Shown here in pieces: positions 43,301 to 55,634 of a stretch of 64,000 nt of DNA; within the stretch, counting starts at the first letter, position 1; the number at the start of each line of letters is the position of its first letter. A program made the translations under genes and the position numbers. The DNA is from Patagioenas fasciata (Eukaryota > Chordata > Aves > Columbiformes > Columbidae): assembly GCF_037038585.1 (NCBI RefSeq), contig NC_092523.1:26913501-26977500 (forward strand), given 5' to 3'. Under the pieces are notes generated by a model. It searched no databases, was not told the origin of the DNA, and saw only the letters and a list, made by a program, of their open reading frames with translations.

Positions 43301-44846
43301 GCTCTACTGAGCAAAATGAAATGACTACACAAATTACTGCTTTTTTTCTTTTGTTATATTTTTTGTTAATCCCCTGTAAGATAAGTGTGTGCCTTTATAG
43401 GCGCTGCATTAAAAAACAATTGTAAAAGTAACAGAAGCAGAGCAGAATTCAGTACTCAGATTATACTTGAGGAAAGAACAGACAGCAAAAAAAATCTGAA
43501 TTAAAAAAACTGGCATGTTTTGTAAACAAATTTTTTCTCCTTTAACAATCTTTTAATTGTTTATTTGGTTCTACCTTAAGCATTATTTTTTATATCAGCT
43601 TGTCATTTATTTCCTATAATTACCACAGAGATTAAAAAAATCAGTCAAGATATTTAAAAATGTCAAATCAATCCAATTATACACATTAAACACACTTTCC
43701 ATCAATTTCCACCACAAAAAAAATATAAACTAACTGCTATGTACCACTTCTGTTGCAACCTCAGGATGAATAATTACATATATATGCCATTTTTTACATT
43801 TCTGAACCTGACTCTTTCACCTAGTAGTGAAAGGGGAGACAGTAACTACTGACAGAAGTAACTATCTTTAAAACATTCCTGTAAAGAGTTGTTGTAACAA
43901 AACACTCCTTACATTATGCACTGTCTTCCAAATTATCCTGCAGTAGATTATCTTTTTCCAGACATGGGTTTTGGTGAGGAGACTGAGTTTTAATGATTGA
44001 CTTCAATGTTTGCTTTTATGAAATGAGCCATGTTCAAATATTATCAGTATAAATATGCTCATGAAAAAACCACTTCATCTTCTCACCAAGAATCACATCT
44101 CAGCAGAGGTGATCAGTATTGTTTGCTTTTGTTTTTCTCTAAAATAATATTATTAAATATTATATTTTATCAAATACCATGTTTGATTTTTTTTAAACTT
44201 CTCCCCAAAATAATGCAGCGTTGATAAGTTCTTTGTCTACAAAAATAGGTGGTTATTCAACACATATTTTCCACTAAAATAAAAAGAAAACAATTTGTTT
44301 AGATCAAGAAAACAAAGAGACCTAAACCAGTTAAATAAATCTTTTGACAATTTATAATCAAACCAATCAAAATAGTGTTATAAATTTTACGCTATGAACC
44401 AGATAACATTCCTTAGTTCCTCCCCCCTGCATGGGACACTATCTTCTTTCCTCATGCCACATTGTTTCAGCTGACAAAGGGATGGGGAATGTTTATACAG
44501 AAAACCAGTTCAGCAGTTCACAGCTATTTGAAGGCATTCATGTACTTAACTCCTTGCTGGAAGAGAGCACAGAAATGGGAAGGAAATGTCTATTCAGGCT
44601 TCAGGTCAGATGACCCTCATGTGCCATTGATGTGCCTGATGGTTGGGGTCAGGTACGCAGAAAGGTACTCGGCAGCTCCCTCCTGGCCAGCCCCTGCAGA
44701 AGTCAGGGTATGCAAATGCAGGGGATGTGTGCTAGGGTGTCATCCCAACATGGAGGTAGAAAGCCCACAGCTCATCCTTCTCAACACAATGGCTGGGCAG
44801 GGTTCCTAGATCCCACCATGCAGATACAGCTTGAGATATCCACTTG
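40318..44846. other. Intergenic DNA, nothing recognised
   Basis: A/T-rich, with short TG and A-runs only. Confidence 0.65.
42189..42204 (+). repeat. Short (TG)n microsatellite
   Basis: Eight TG units between two GATTTTG copies. Confidence 0.9.
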
Positions 44847-45205
44847 ATCACAGAATCACAGAATATTAGGGATTGGAAGGGACCTCAGAAGATCACCTAG
44901 TCCAATACCCCTGCCAGAGCAGGAACACCTAGATGAGGCTACACAGGAAGGTGTCCAGATAGCTTTTGAATGTCTCCAGAGAAGGAGACTCCACAACCTC
45001 CCTGGGCAGCCTGTTCCAGTGCTCTGGCACCCTCACTGTGAAGAAGTTTCTTCTCATGTTTAAGTGGAACCTCCTGTGCAAGATGCAAGATTTGCCCTTG
45101 TTATATTTAATTAGATTTTTCCCCACCCAACTCTTCAGCCTGTCCAGGTCTTGCTGGATGGCAACACAGCCTTCTGGTATGTCAGCCACTCCTCCTCTCA
45201 GCTTA
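44847..45205 (-). mobile_element. CR1 LINE 3' fragment (minus orientation)
   Basis: Opens with GATCACAGAATCACAGAATA and TTAGGGATTGGAAGGGACCT, the reversed CR1 3' end. On the minus strand one frame reads GGVADIPEGCVAIQQDLDRL, then KGKSCILH fused directly to FHLNMRRNFFTVRVPEHWNR, and stops near 44929. The middle segment that normally lies between these blocks is absent, which is a feature of many bird CR1 subfamilies. Confidence 0.93.
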
Positions 45206-47153
45206 CTTCTCTTTACTAACCAAGGTCTGGATCTTCTTATAATATAAAAGTATATGTATCCACTGATAAAAAATGATGAGAAGTACAATCATCCCCATGG
45301 AAATTAATTGGTATTTAAAGTACCACAGCGAGAGGGAGCAAGCTCATTATCCTGTGCCCTCCCATTGCAGGAAGTACCAGCATTGAGAAGAGGTCTTTGT
45401 GGAGGAGTATGTCGTGACTTATTCCTCCAGGTAGCTTGTTTTAGTGATATAGGGCTGCAGTTGGATGGAGCTTTTGAATGCCTGAAATGATGAAATCATA
45501 TATAACTGTGGTTTTATTTAAAGTAGTTTCATGTATCAGGGTTAGAGGGTTCCTTTGCATTTTTAGTATAAGTGATGCAATATACAATATTAGAATGATC
45601 GTAAATACAAGTACTTCAAATCCTAACTTATAATCAGTGAAGCTCTACTTTTATGCATACAGTATTTACTGCACTGGATTTATGCAGTTAATTAATGTTA
45701 AAATACACTACATGACAATTTCAGATAAGCTCTTGGAAGAGTATTTGTTACATCCATTCTCCCTCTAGTCAGCCAATGGAATCCCTTCCTTTTCTTTCCT
45801 ACAGTGGTAACAGTTACCTGTTTAAATTATAAATTTTCCAACTGTCATTTTTATTAATAAATACAGAATATAGAGCTTGAAAATTCAAGATTAAAAGATA
45901 TTGCATTTTTTAATATTGTTTTTTGATTGTTCAGCAAGCCTCAGGCAAGTTGGTTGGTTTCAGTGATCTCAGTTTCTCAAGATGATGTAGATCCTGAGGA
46001 ATAAATGTAAATCTGCTAGACTGACCCCAAAACAAGCACACCTAGTTCACCAGGGCATTTAGACTCCTTTTCTACAACTGAAGATCTTTGGTCATAGGTT
46101 CATCTTCAGAGGAAAGTTCATCTTACATTTATTTCAATCAAGACATCTATTATGTCATCTTTAATATATCACCACATTTTTCTGTTTGACCAAATCAAAT
46201 ACAACAAAAGTACATTCACAATTCCCCCTGCCCCCAACTGCTTTATCCAGTTTGGTCAAGTCTGTGCTTAAATTTTTATCTATAAAAGTAGCTGTCCTTC
46301 AAGAGTACATGAAATGGGCATGTAGACATAATGAGAGTCACTGTATATTTTTAATTTACTAGAACAGTACCATTCATTCATTTGTTCATTCACTCATTAA
46401 TTCACAAAGTTATTTAAAGATTTTTACATTCATCATGAATAATGTAGCCACAGAAAACTCTAGTTTAGCAAAAGTATGCCAGAATTTAAGTATATGAGTT
46501 GTTGGTTTGAAGTTACATATATTAGTGGTCAAACAATTCGATATACTGCACAAAGAATAGAAACAGAGAATTTTTTGTTCTACAGAAAAAATTAAGTATC
46601 CAGATAACATAGCCATGTATTTTATGCACCTTTTCCATGACCAAATTATATGAGAGAGTGGACCAGTAAATCACCGTACTCAGTTTCCTGCTGTTGTTCA
46701 GCTAGTTGAACACATTGCTGCTCACTCTGCTAATCAGATGTTAAAACCCTCAAATTATGTTCTATAAAAACACTTCTCAGACATAATTTGTCTAATTATA
46801 TACTGCTTTTCTAGAGGAGAAGAGAAACAGCTCAAACCACGAGGTAATACAAGCTATCTCCAGGAGGACTTTACCACTGGTAGGACTTGCTCAAAATGTC
46901 TGGGTAGATCTTTCAATCAAGCCATTTATGGCAGAACAGTAGTAAGCTGATGTGACATGTTTGATATAATTTCTTTTGACAAATAATAGAAACTCTTTGA
47001 ACATGAATTGATTTCCATTGTCACACACAATCTGTTCAGAAGCTGCCTGTCCTTGAAGACAAGAGTCTTAAGAATTCACCATCTGGGCTGAATTAGCTGA
47101 ATTAATATGGAATAATTCAAGCTATTTACAATAGTCATCTGCTACAGAAAAAT
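45206..47153. other. Intergenic DNA, nothing recognised
   Basis: No open frame above 70 codons, no repeat tail seen. Confidence 0.65.
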
Positions 47154-47185
47154 TATATATGCATGCATATATGTGTATGTGTGTG

Positions 47186-47284
47186 CATCTGTATCTGTAT
47201 CTGTATCTGTATCTGTATCTGTATCTGTATCTGTATCTGTATCTGTATCTGTATCTGTATCATCTGTATCTGTATCTATCTGTA
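47186..47284 (+). repeat. (TGTATC)n hexamer array
   Basis: About 14-15 near-perfect copies of a TGTATC/CTGTAT hexamer, with one CAT interruption at about 47260-47263. The array is preceded by an alternating purine-pyrimidine run (ATATATGCATGCATATATGT, continuing into GTATGTGTGTGC) at about 47154-47186, a potential Z-DNA segment. It explains the spurious 'SVSVSV' reading frame. Confidence 0.97.
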
Positions 47285-47969
47285 TGATAGAAATATATTA
47301 TTCTACTGATCCATGTAATTTAGGTGGACTCTTCCTCATGGAGCTAGGCATTGGGACTGACTTTTGAAGGGCATTCCAGCATTCAGGGAAGATGTTTTAG
47401 GGTGACAGAGCCCCAAGGCATGAATGAATGCAAGCATACAGTCAATTATGAGAAACCAAAGCCAGCAGCAGCAATTTTACAAGCAGAGATAGTTAGATAG
47501 TTCAATCAGGACAGAGACAACTGCTAATCTTTAGTTACTTTTCTTTAACTCCCCAGACTAACCTAAGGTCTTTTTTGTGAATCTGGGAAAATCTGGAAGA
47601 GATTTAGAAGCAAAGTAAAACAGCCTTTGAATATGATCTTCTGCTAATATATAAATTAGTAGTCTACGTTAATATGGAAATCCAGCTTAAAGTAACTTTA
47701 ACTTCATTTCAGTGTATCAGGACATTTTGGGATGATATAATCTTATCTCCATCAGAAACTTCCTGATGGTGTGTGTGACAATACCTCACATCTAAAAGTT
47801 AGTAAAGGAGGAAACATTCCTGGTGCAGTAACTAACAGTGAGAGAAAAAAACGGAGTGCTTCCAGAGTACTGGTCATGTAATAGTGATTAATCTTCCACT
47901 TCAGTAAGGAACATACCTAAAATGTGCTGGCTTCACAATACAGACAAGCACTTGTTAGGGTGTACTCAC

Positions 47970-48119
47970 TTGTACATGTTAAAGTTCCAGCTGTACTGTG
48001 AAAGAATGCAGACGTCTTGTCTTGAGTACAGGTAACTTTTGGGTTGAGTTCATAACATTTTAGAATCTGCAGGAATTTTATACCTTGCAGATTGCAGCTG
48101 AACTTCTTACAGCCATTTT
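47970..48119 (-). other. Candidate symmetric cysteine-rich exon, 150 nt
   Basis: Minus strand: an excellent acceptor (GCATTGTCTTCTGTTTCAG|AA, AG at 48121-48120) and donor (ACATGTACAA|GTGAGTAC, GT at 47969-47968). The length of 150 is divisible by three, and the open frame is phase 1 at both ends, the usual phase of extracellular modules. The peptide runs from NGCKKFSCNLQGIKF through LKCYELNPKVTCTQ to GTLTCT, with five cysteines. No family recognised. Confidence 0.3.
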
Positions 48120-48647
48120 CTGAAACAGAAGACAATGCACAACACAGAATTTGTTGTACAATACAGAACCTTAGCATATGCTGTTTACAGTTTTACATTA
48201 CCTTCAGTATAATAAGGCCCCAGTGAGTGATACGTGCTTTAGAACCACTGAGGTTTTCCACAACTTTGTGGTTTTAAGTGGTCTCTGATTGTCCTGCTGT
48301 GAAATTACAGAAACAGCATACTTTGTAGCAAGCTCCATTTTAAGTTTCCCCGTTTTCACTTGTAAAGGGAACAAAATAACACTTCATTTATTGTCTCCTA
48401 AATTAAACAGTTGTACAATTGCTATAAAGTTCCCAGTAGCTTCCATGCTGCTATCTACAAACTGATAAAACTGAAGTCTTGTCATAATGTCCTGCTGGGG
48501 CAGAGGCTTGGTTTTTTTTTGTGTTGATCTGAACATTGTCTATATCTGTCCTAGTTTCTTTCTTGCTTTTCGTTCAGCCAACAATCTTTTGTGTGGTATG
48601 ATCACTTCCTATAAGAAAAGCAGACAATCTAATTTTAAGTGTTAACT

Positions 48648-48838
48648 GAAATCACAGATTCACAGAATGTTAGGGATTGGAAGGGACCTTGAAAGATCAT
48701 CTAGTCCAATCCCCCTGCCAGAGGAGGAACACCTAGGTGAGGCTACATAGGAATGTGTCCAGGTGAGTTTGGAATGTTTCCAGAGAAGGAGACTCCACAA
48801 CCTCCCTGGGCAGCCTGTTCCAGTGATCTTTCTATGTG
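48648..48838 (-). mobile_element. CR1 LINE 3' fragment (minus orientation)
   Basis: Near-duplicate of the first 190 bp of the copy at 44847: both contain TTAGGGATTGGAAGGGACCT, AGTCCAAT.CCCCTGCCAGAG and AAGGAGACTCCACAACCTCC, ending CCTGGGCAGCCTGTTCCAGTG. It is truncated where the coding part would begin. The pair belongs to the same CR1 subfamily. Confidence 0.93.
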
Positions 48839-49002
48839 GTAAGGTTAGACATATTAAGTTAGACCTCTTCAGATATTCCAGTATACCGTACAGGCTCTGA
48901 TGTTAAACCGTTATGTCTCATCTCAGATGTTTACTTTAGTCAAGTTCTCAACAAAATGTTGAGACTTATCTTGAAGACAGAAGATGTATTCGTAGGCCTA
49001 TA

Positions 49003-49405
49003 GTACGTGTCCCATGAAGAGATGCAGAGGCAACATAGTCTAACAAAGATAAACTTACGAAGCAATCTAATAGCAACCTACAGCTTTCTGAAGGACAGAT
49101 ATGAAAATGCAGAGCCAAACTCTCCTCAGCTGTGGTAGATGGCACAACAAGAGGCAATAGTAACAAATCATGGTTTGGGAGTTTCAGACTGGGCATTGGG
49201 AGAAACTTTGCCAAGAGCAGGGTGTAGCATTGGAACAGGTTGCCTGTGGATGATGTGGACACACCTGCAAGTGTTCAGGACCTGTCTAGAGAAACTCCCA
49301 GCTGACATAATACAGTGCTGGGGATAGTAATGTTTGAGGTGGAGACTGGACAATGTGCTCCTCTGATGTGCCTTCTAAACAACATTTCTATGACTCTGTA
49401 ATGTG
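49003..49405 (+). mobile_element. Old CR1 LINE 3' fragment
   Basis: Diverged but collinear with CR1 ORF2 ends. Readable pieces include a degraded GDLIAVY-like block (about 49060-49095), SWFGSFRLGIGRNF (about 49165-49210) and HWNRLPVDDVDTP-like text (about 49228-49265). The tail is CATTTCTATGACTCTGTAATG. More mutated than the neighbouring copies, so an older insertion. Confidence 0.8.
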
Positions 49406-51539
49406 ACTCTGTCATTCTCCCTTCTTAAGTAAGTGGAAAGGCATGTGGAAAACTATTTATTTTCCTAAAAATAGACTGCTATGCACCTTGTTGAAATAGC
49501 TTAACAGAACTGCATTTTTTTTTTCTGCAAAAAAATAAGCACATACATGAAGAGCAACAAAGACTTTGGTTGTAGAGTAAAGCCTCGATCCATTCTTCTG
49601 TTTCGCATGTGAAAAACATAGTGACAATGGAAAAGCAGAGAATGTGAATTACCTACATGGAGCCTTAGGTGCTAAAGGGGTACAAACTGAAACCCTAAGA
49701 GTCTTGGACATTTAAGAGGAATGTTTTATTCTCTATCCAAAAATCTTTCTTGTCTCTTACTCTCCCATTATTCAAGAAACACAACTGACTTATTAGCCAA
49801 TGATCATAATACCTTTCTTAACTAAAACTGAAACCTTCATGTCCTCTATTAAATGGTGGAGAGAGACAATACAACTAAAGGAGCATTCAATGAAAACGTT
49901 TCATCCATGTTCACAGCTAATAAAAACTACTGCAGCAGACAGACATGATACTGTAATGAAAACGTGTTTTCAGTCTCCCTCCTTTCTTGCATCCACTTCC
50001 CCCAACTATATAATGTAATAACTTATTGTTAGCATAGAGGAGACACCTAAGACTACGCAGACAGGGATAGTCCAGCACATAATGGTCAGTCTCTGAGCCC
50101 AATCTGCTGGGAGTAACCTGTGTTTGCTGCCCTATGTACTGTACAGAGAAGGTATGCATATGGTACATTGTTTTTAAGATTCATATGAAGATGAAAAAAA
50201 AACCTACAGGAAGAAATCAAGGCAGGCATTCACCAAGACAGCAAAAATCATCAGGTTTACTTATTTTTTCCTTGGATTAAGTATAAGTAATTTGTACATT
50301 AAACATTGCTTGGAAAAATTATTTTACAGGCGTGATTTACGGGATCAGCAAGCACAGTTTACCTGCTATGCCTGTACGTCTTTGTATTGCATTGATAGTT
50401 CACAAAAATAGCTTTAGAAGTAAATAAGGCCGTACAGCATGATTCCCTTAAGGATATGTATGGACTTGCTACAGACTAGACATCTCCAAGAGACCTTTCA
50501 GAGCTTTAGCAAGGAAAAGCTTTCGGATCAAGTAGAGTTAGTTCTTCCATGGATAAAAATAGAGCTGTTGCACTAAACATGTATCTCATGAAGAGAAAGT
50601 TGGGTACTGAATAATGAATTCTACCCAGGCCTCAAGCTCTGTTGGACTTTTCCCTATAAATTTCTGATGAATTGGTAGTGCTGCACTAAAGAAATAGATT
50701 AGAAACTGACTGATCCCCTTCACAGTAGTGACCTCAATTTTGTAGATGCTAGGAATCACAAACGAATCAGTCTCCCTCTTTTCATTAGAGATGAGCATTT
50801 TATTTTTATTCTGATTTGTATTTATTCCTGCCCAAGGACCTCTTTAAATTCTAATACCAAATAAGACCATTTTCCCTGGGGTATATTGTGATTTCTCTGC
50901 TTGTGAGGAGAAAAAGGTGTAGATGAGGCTATGGCATCAGATAATTTATTTACAAGTACCTGCTTCTACTGATTAATGTTTATCTGAACCAAAAGGAATC
51001 TGCTTTCAGGTTTTTTCATTAAAAAATGTGAAAGCAATTTTGCTAACACAAACTATTCTTTGTCAGGCATGTCACAGGTATTCTATACTCCACAGAAAGT
51101 TGAAAACTGTCTTTTTTTTTTTCTGTCCTTTAACCTAAATCTTACTTTTGCCCAGCAATATGATGTTGGTCAGACATCTCAGGTCATGATATTCCCACAA
51201 TCCACCCAATGATATTTGCTAATGACCCTACTTCAAGTTTACTGCATTGTAATTCAGAGTAAAATCTAATACTTTTGCACTAGTTTCCTATCCTGAGCAG
51301 TAGAACGGTGTTTAGTAACCTTCTTGGACTTGGAGGGAAGAGTAATTCACAGCTGGACTGACAAATAATATAGATTTTATGGCTCGACCAGAGTTACCAG
51401 AAAACACTGTTTACACGTAGTGAGGATGCAGCTGTAAGAACATACAGTGAGTGAGGCATTGCTACCATAGCAGAATTTCTGCTGTAAATGCTATTGAACA
51501 ATAAAATGTAAATGCATACTGAATAACACCAAATGGTCT
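49406..51539. other. Intergenic DNA, nothing recognised
   Basis: Short frames only (largest 83 codons at 49917-50168, minus), without motifs. Confidence 0.6.
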
Positions 51540-51900
51540 AGTATCTGGGGACCCAGCTTAGCCATGCTTGGTACTGCCCAGACTCCCTGAACTTCTGGCT
51601 CTGTTTCCACTCCTGTCCACCACATCCTTTTCACTAGAGCTGGGATGGTGCCTAAATGGCTTCCCAGTGCCACCCACCCTCAGTGGAGAGAAGAAGAGAC
51701 AGGAGGTCACCAGCATGCTTACTTTCTTCTCTGTCTGCTGCTGGCACACCTCTCCCCAGCATAATGCAGGATCCTGCCAAGAACTTCTTTCTGAGGGAAC
51801 TGAGGTAGGGGAAAGGGGACCAGTAGGCTTAGGGAGGACAATAGATGAGGGCAGTGTATTGACAGTGAGAAGATAAAGAACTGTGGAAGAGAGGGAATGA
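51540..51900. other. Moderately G+C-rich intergenic patch, unidentified
   Basis: Overlapping open frames on both strands (up to about 130 codons) without recognisable motifs. It carries CCACCCACCCTCAGTGG and purine-rich GGGGAAAGGGGACC stretches. No exon boundaries that fit. Confidence 0.3.
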
Positions 51901-52594
51901 TGAGAAAATGACCCAATTTCATATGCATCCAGCAGTATCTGTAGCATACCCACCTCTGCAGCGGTTCATCTGAATGGCCTAATGTTCAGCTGCAAAACTC
52001 TGGCTCAGATGGCTGAGGAAATTCATTGCTGCAAGAAAGAGCTGCGAGGAAATCAGTAGCAGTCTCATAAGGACAAAAATAGGAAAGTATAAAATCCTAA
52101 ACGGAAACACAAGGAGTTGGAGGACAGCAACTGGAGATTAAGAAAGACTGGTCAGCAGAGACTCTTCACTTGTCTTTCTGGGATAATAAGCATCTCCTAC
52201 ACATCTCTTAGCTCCATTAGAGAAAAAAATATTGCTTTATATGTTGAAACCAGGTATGTCCTGATCACAGTATCTCTTTGTGCATGTCTAATGGCACCTG
52301 AACAAAATGACCCAGTACAGCAGGGTTACAAGAGTATCACCAGTATAAAAATCACCAGCCTGTCCACCAGTCAGACTAATTAGCAAGTGAAAGACAAAAA
52401 GAGAGACAAACCTGCCTTCCTCCCTCGTGCATTTTTCCAAGATTCACTGACTCCTTGTGCAGAAGTTTTAATATTATTTATATGTGTGTTGATATTTATT
52501 ACACTGTGTTTGGTATACAGTTTATGACAGCTGAAATGGTATCCACCATCACTACCAAGAATGTATATGTTCTCAGTTTTCATACCAAGCAATA

Positions 52595-52675
52595 AAAGCT
52601 CTACCCTAACCCCAGTGAATCTAGTGAAAGGATTTCTATTGACTTTGATGGGCAATGGATCCAGCCCAAATGAAG
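52595..52675. repeat. Possible ancient repeat fragment
   Basis: The stretch TTTCTATTGACTTTGATGGG followed by CAATGGATCCAGCCC resembles the 'ATTGACTTCAATGGGAGCAGGATCAGGCCC' core of an old amniote repeat. Short and diverged, so low confidence. Confidence 0.35.
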
Positions 52676-53234
52676 CAGAAAATTATTTTCTCTGCTTGCT
52701 GTTTGTAAGAAATTGATCTAAAGAACAGCTGACTTAAAAAGAAAATGATGAAAATAGTTTGTTCAGTCTAATTACTCTGATGTTATAGAAATATTTGTCT
52801 AGGATCAGATTAATTGGTATGAAATAAACATTTTCGACTGGCAGAAAAATCTTATCTTTCGTTTCTCTTGCTATTTGATTTCAGTTCAAATTACTTAATA
52901 ATAGAACGCAAGTTTATAAAATGCCCACTGCACAAGAAAAGGGATAAGCAAACAATGCAAGCTCTCCTGTGATTAAGGCATTGACCCAGTTCTTTGTGTT
53001 TGTATTCAAAAGTATAGAGAATAGCTCAATTTCCTCTTCTCCACACTTCTAAGTAGTACAAAGCTATGCAATGCTTTTTCAGCTATCCAAGTCAACTGAA
53101 ATCTGAGACATAGCAGCTTAAGTCAGCTTTGTATTACTGAAACTGAAAACAGCCCAGACTTATAATTTGATTCTTTCTGGCCATTTTATCTATTTTGCCT
53201 GTGCCTGCACCAGAATTGCTGTCCACCAGTGACT

Positions 53235-53282
53235 TTGTTTTGTTTGTTTTGGTTTGGTCTATTTTGTTTGTTTTGGTATATG
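53235..53282 (+). repeat. (TTTTG)n-like simple repeat
   Basis: Imperfect TTTTGTTTG and TTTTGG units, about 48 bases. Confidence 0.85.
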
Positions 53283-53928
53283 TGGTCCAGTTAAGCATAT
53301 TCTAGGACACACTGAGGTAAAACAGGGAAAGATTTTCCAGTCCTTCAAAAGTTTTTATGATGGTTGAAAGCCTAATTCTCCCTCAAATTTCCAGTACTCA
53401 GATTATATCGGTGTTTTTTCTGATGGAATGAGGATTTGCATCTCTGCTTTGAACAAACAGGCAGACTTGTCAGAAAAAAAGATCTCAGATGAAAACTTTC
53501 CACCAGATCTATCAAAAAAGTCACACGTGCATCTGTATGCTAGAATGGAGTAAGCCCTATCAAGGACAAAGATGTTACTATATATAGTCAGTAATAAACA
53601 GAATATCAACAGCATATGATGGATTAACTGTTGTAAAGAGTTATTGCTGACCATGCACATTGTCTTGTCACACTGGACTGCGGAATAAAAGTATCAGTGG
53701 ATTTCACTGCAAAAATATTTCTGGAACTCATTGAACTGATCATTACCTGCAGAAGCAGACTGACTGACAGAGTTATAGACATTTGTTTATTTAAAACATT
53801 ACAGCCTATTTATAAAATAAAGGCCTTCATTTGGCTAGCTTACAACTGCTGAACCTGGTTAATGTCACTTGAGCAATTTACAAACTCCAAATAACAGGGA
53901 GCAGTGTACTGGATCCAGTTCTGCCAGC

Positions 53929-54037
53929 ATGGCTACAAACAGTGATTTTGAACCAAAAGTCAGGAGATCTGCAGGACATACTGAATTTCCCACGAGAAAC
54001 CAGGACCCATCACATGTTGGGGATACTGAATATTTAG
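53929..54037 (+). other. Candidate plus-strand first coding exon
   Basis: ATG at 53929 in a strong context (AGCATGG), 36 open codons (MATNSDFEPKVRRSAGHTEF at the start), then a strong donor (ATATTTAG|GTAAGAGTC). No family recognised, no promoter features. Confidence 0.15.
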
Positions 54038-54874
54038 GTAAGAGTCACTCCATAGCCCAGACCTGGAGTCTGGTTTATCAGCAGTATTGATTTTTGGTAA
54101 GATCCATTTCCTAACTCTCAGCTGTGGGACAGACAGTAGATCTTCCTGCCTGCCAGTGGACAGGCCAATAAACACAGGTGTGAGTACAGGGTTTGGATCT
54201 GGCATTAGTACCCCTAGTGCTCTCAGCTGACTTAACTAGGATGCATCCCTCATATCTACAAACTGTGTAACTCTCCCAGGCCTGCTGTAGTTTACATCCC
54301 CCATAGTTTAAAACCAATGCTCTCAGGCATGGAACATGAGTTATCAAACATTTGTTCGTGCCCTTCTTGACCTTGGTACATCTGTATTTTCCACTCTTCA
54401 GGTTGCTTCTTAGACATTTTAATGTTTTTTAGATGTAGTGAGAGAGAGACTGCCTCTGAGGTCTTTTTTTAATCTCTTCATGCTAGGGAGATGTGGCCAC
54501 TGAGAAGTGAGGTGTTGCACAGTGACAGGTAAAAGGCAGAGGAGGCGAAGGATGTGGCAGGCAGGAGGGTATCTTGCTGGCATAAGGCTGGCCATCTGGG
54601 TCCACCAGACTAGAAAGGAAATATATCATTTGTCATTAGTGCTGTCCCATCTGATATGCTGTCCATTGAGTTTAAAAGTTGGGAGCCATGCGTATGGGGG
54701 GCCTGTGTCCCAGTGAAAAGATAACTTGCTAATCTGGGAAGTGGCATTTCATGAGTATTTTGTAAGAGTTGAATTTAGGCTTGATTGCTTGAGTGCCTGC
54801 TAATTTTTAAGGTGTTAAACTCTCCTTATTGCATGTTTGTGAAATGTGAAAAGTATTGCTATCCTTGCTGTGGA

Positions 54875-54975
54875 GTCACAAGGCCAGATACCAAGAGATA
54901 TCTGTCTCCCAAGGAAATCAGTGGGCCATGTCACTAAACACCTTTGGGATTCAGAGCCCAAATCACTTCCCAGGG
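54875..54975. repeat. Possible ancient amniote interspersed repeat remnant
   Basis: CCAAGGAAATCAGTGGGCCA, then CTAAACACCTTTGGGATTCA and GAGCCC resemble a very common old sauropsid repeat, whose remembered form is 'CATTGAAATCAATGGGAGTTAGGC..CTAAATACCTTTGAGGATCTGGGCC'. I cannot name the family with certainty. Confidence 0.45.
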
Positions 54976-55634
54976 TCCCACAGGATATCCAGGGATGTGC
55001 CTGGGTTGAACCCAAGGAGACCAAGCCTCAGTTCAGTGTGTTTACCACAATCCGCTTTTCTTGCAGACAAAAACTTCTTCGCTTACCTCCTTGAACTGTT
55101 TAAAAATGTTGGTAAACACACATATGCAGAATTTATGTATAAACTGATGACTGTAGCTTCACACTGTCTAGTTCATTCACATCTGAATGTGTGACATCAC
55201 ATGCATAGGGATTTGTAGGCACGAAGGCTATTATTATTGTTGCCATGCATTGTATTTGCATTACAACTCTCCTTAAATGTTCAGCATTGTTTTGTTAAGC
55301 AATCAGAATGCAAATACCACTGGCACAGCTAGAAAACATTGAAGTATCCCAAGTACACAAAGTATGCAAACTGTGCAGTAAAGCACACAAATCCTAACAA
55401 GCTCATTAGTATCATACTGCAGTGACTACAGAACAAAACACTTTCTATGGTGCACCAGTCAGGCTATACAGAGCTTTGCAATGTTTTAATGCAATGGTGC
55501 TATCAATTGTGTACTGCTACGGCAGTCATAAGCTGTTCTGGGAAAGAGGCACTATTCTCTGCTTGTACCTTGTCTAGGTATCATTCTTGATTAGCCATTA
55601 GGCACTACATCATAACCATGAGGATGAGAATAAC

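Noticed and set aside
44929..45288. 119-codon minus-strand frame with protein-like sequence
   Set aside because: It is CR1 ORF2 text (ADIPEGCVAIQQDLDRL and related), not a host gene. The missing middle is common in bird CR1 subfamilies.
47173..47367. Ser-Val repeat frame
   Set aside because: Translation of the hexamer array.
48203..48302. Segment between a strong acceptor and a GTAATG donor on the minus strand
   Set aside because: All three frames contain a stop, so it is not a coding exon as it stands; at most untranslated.
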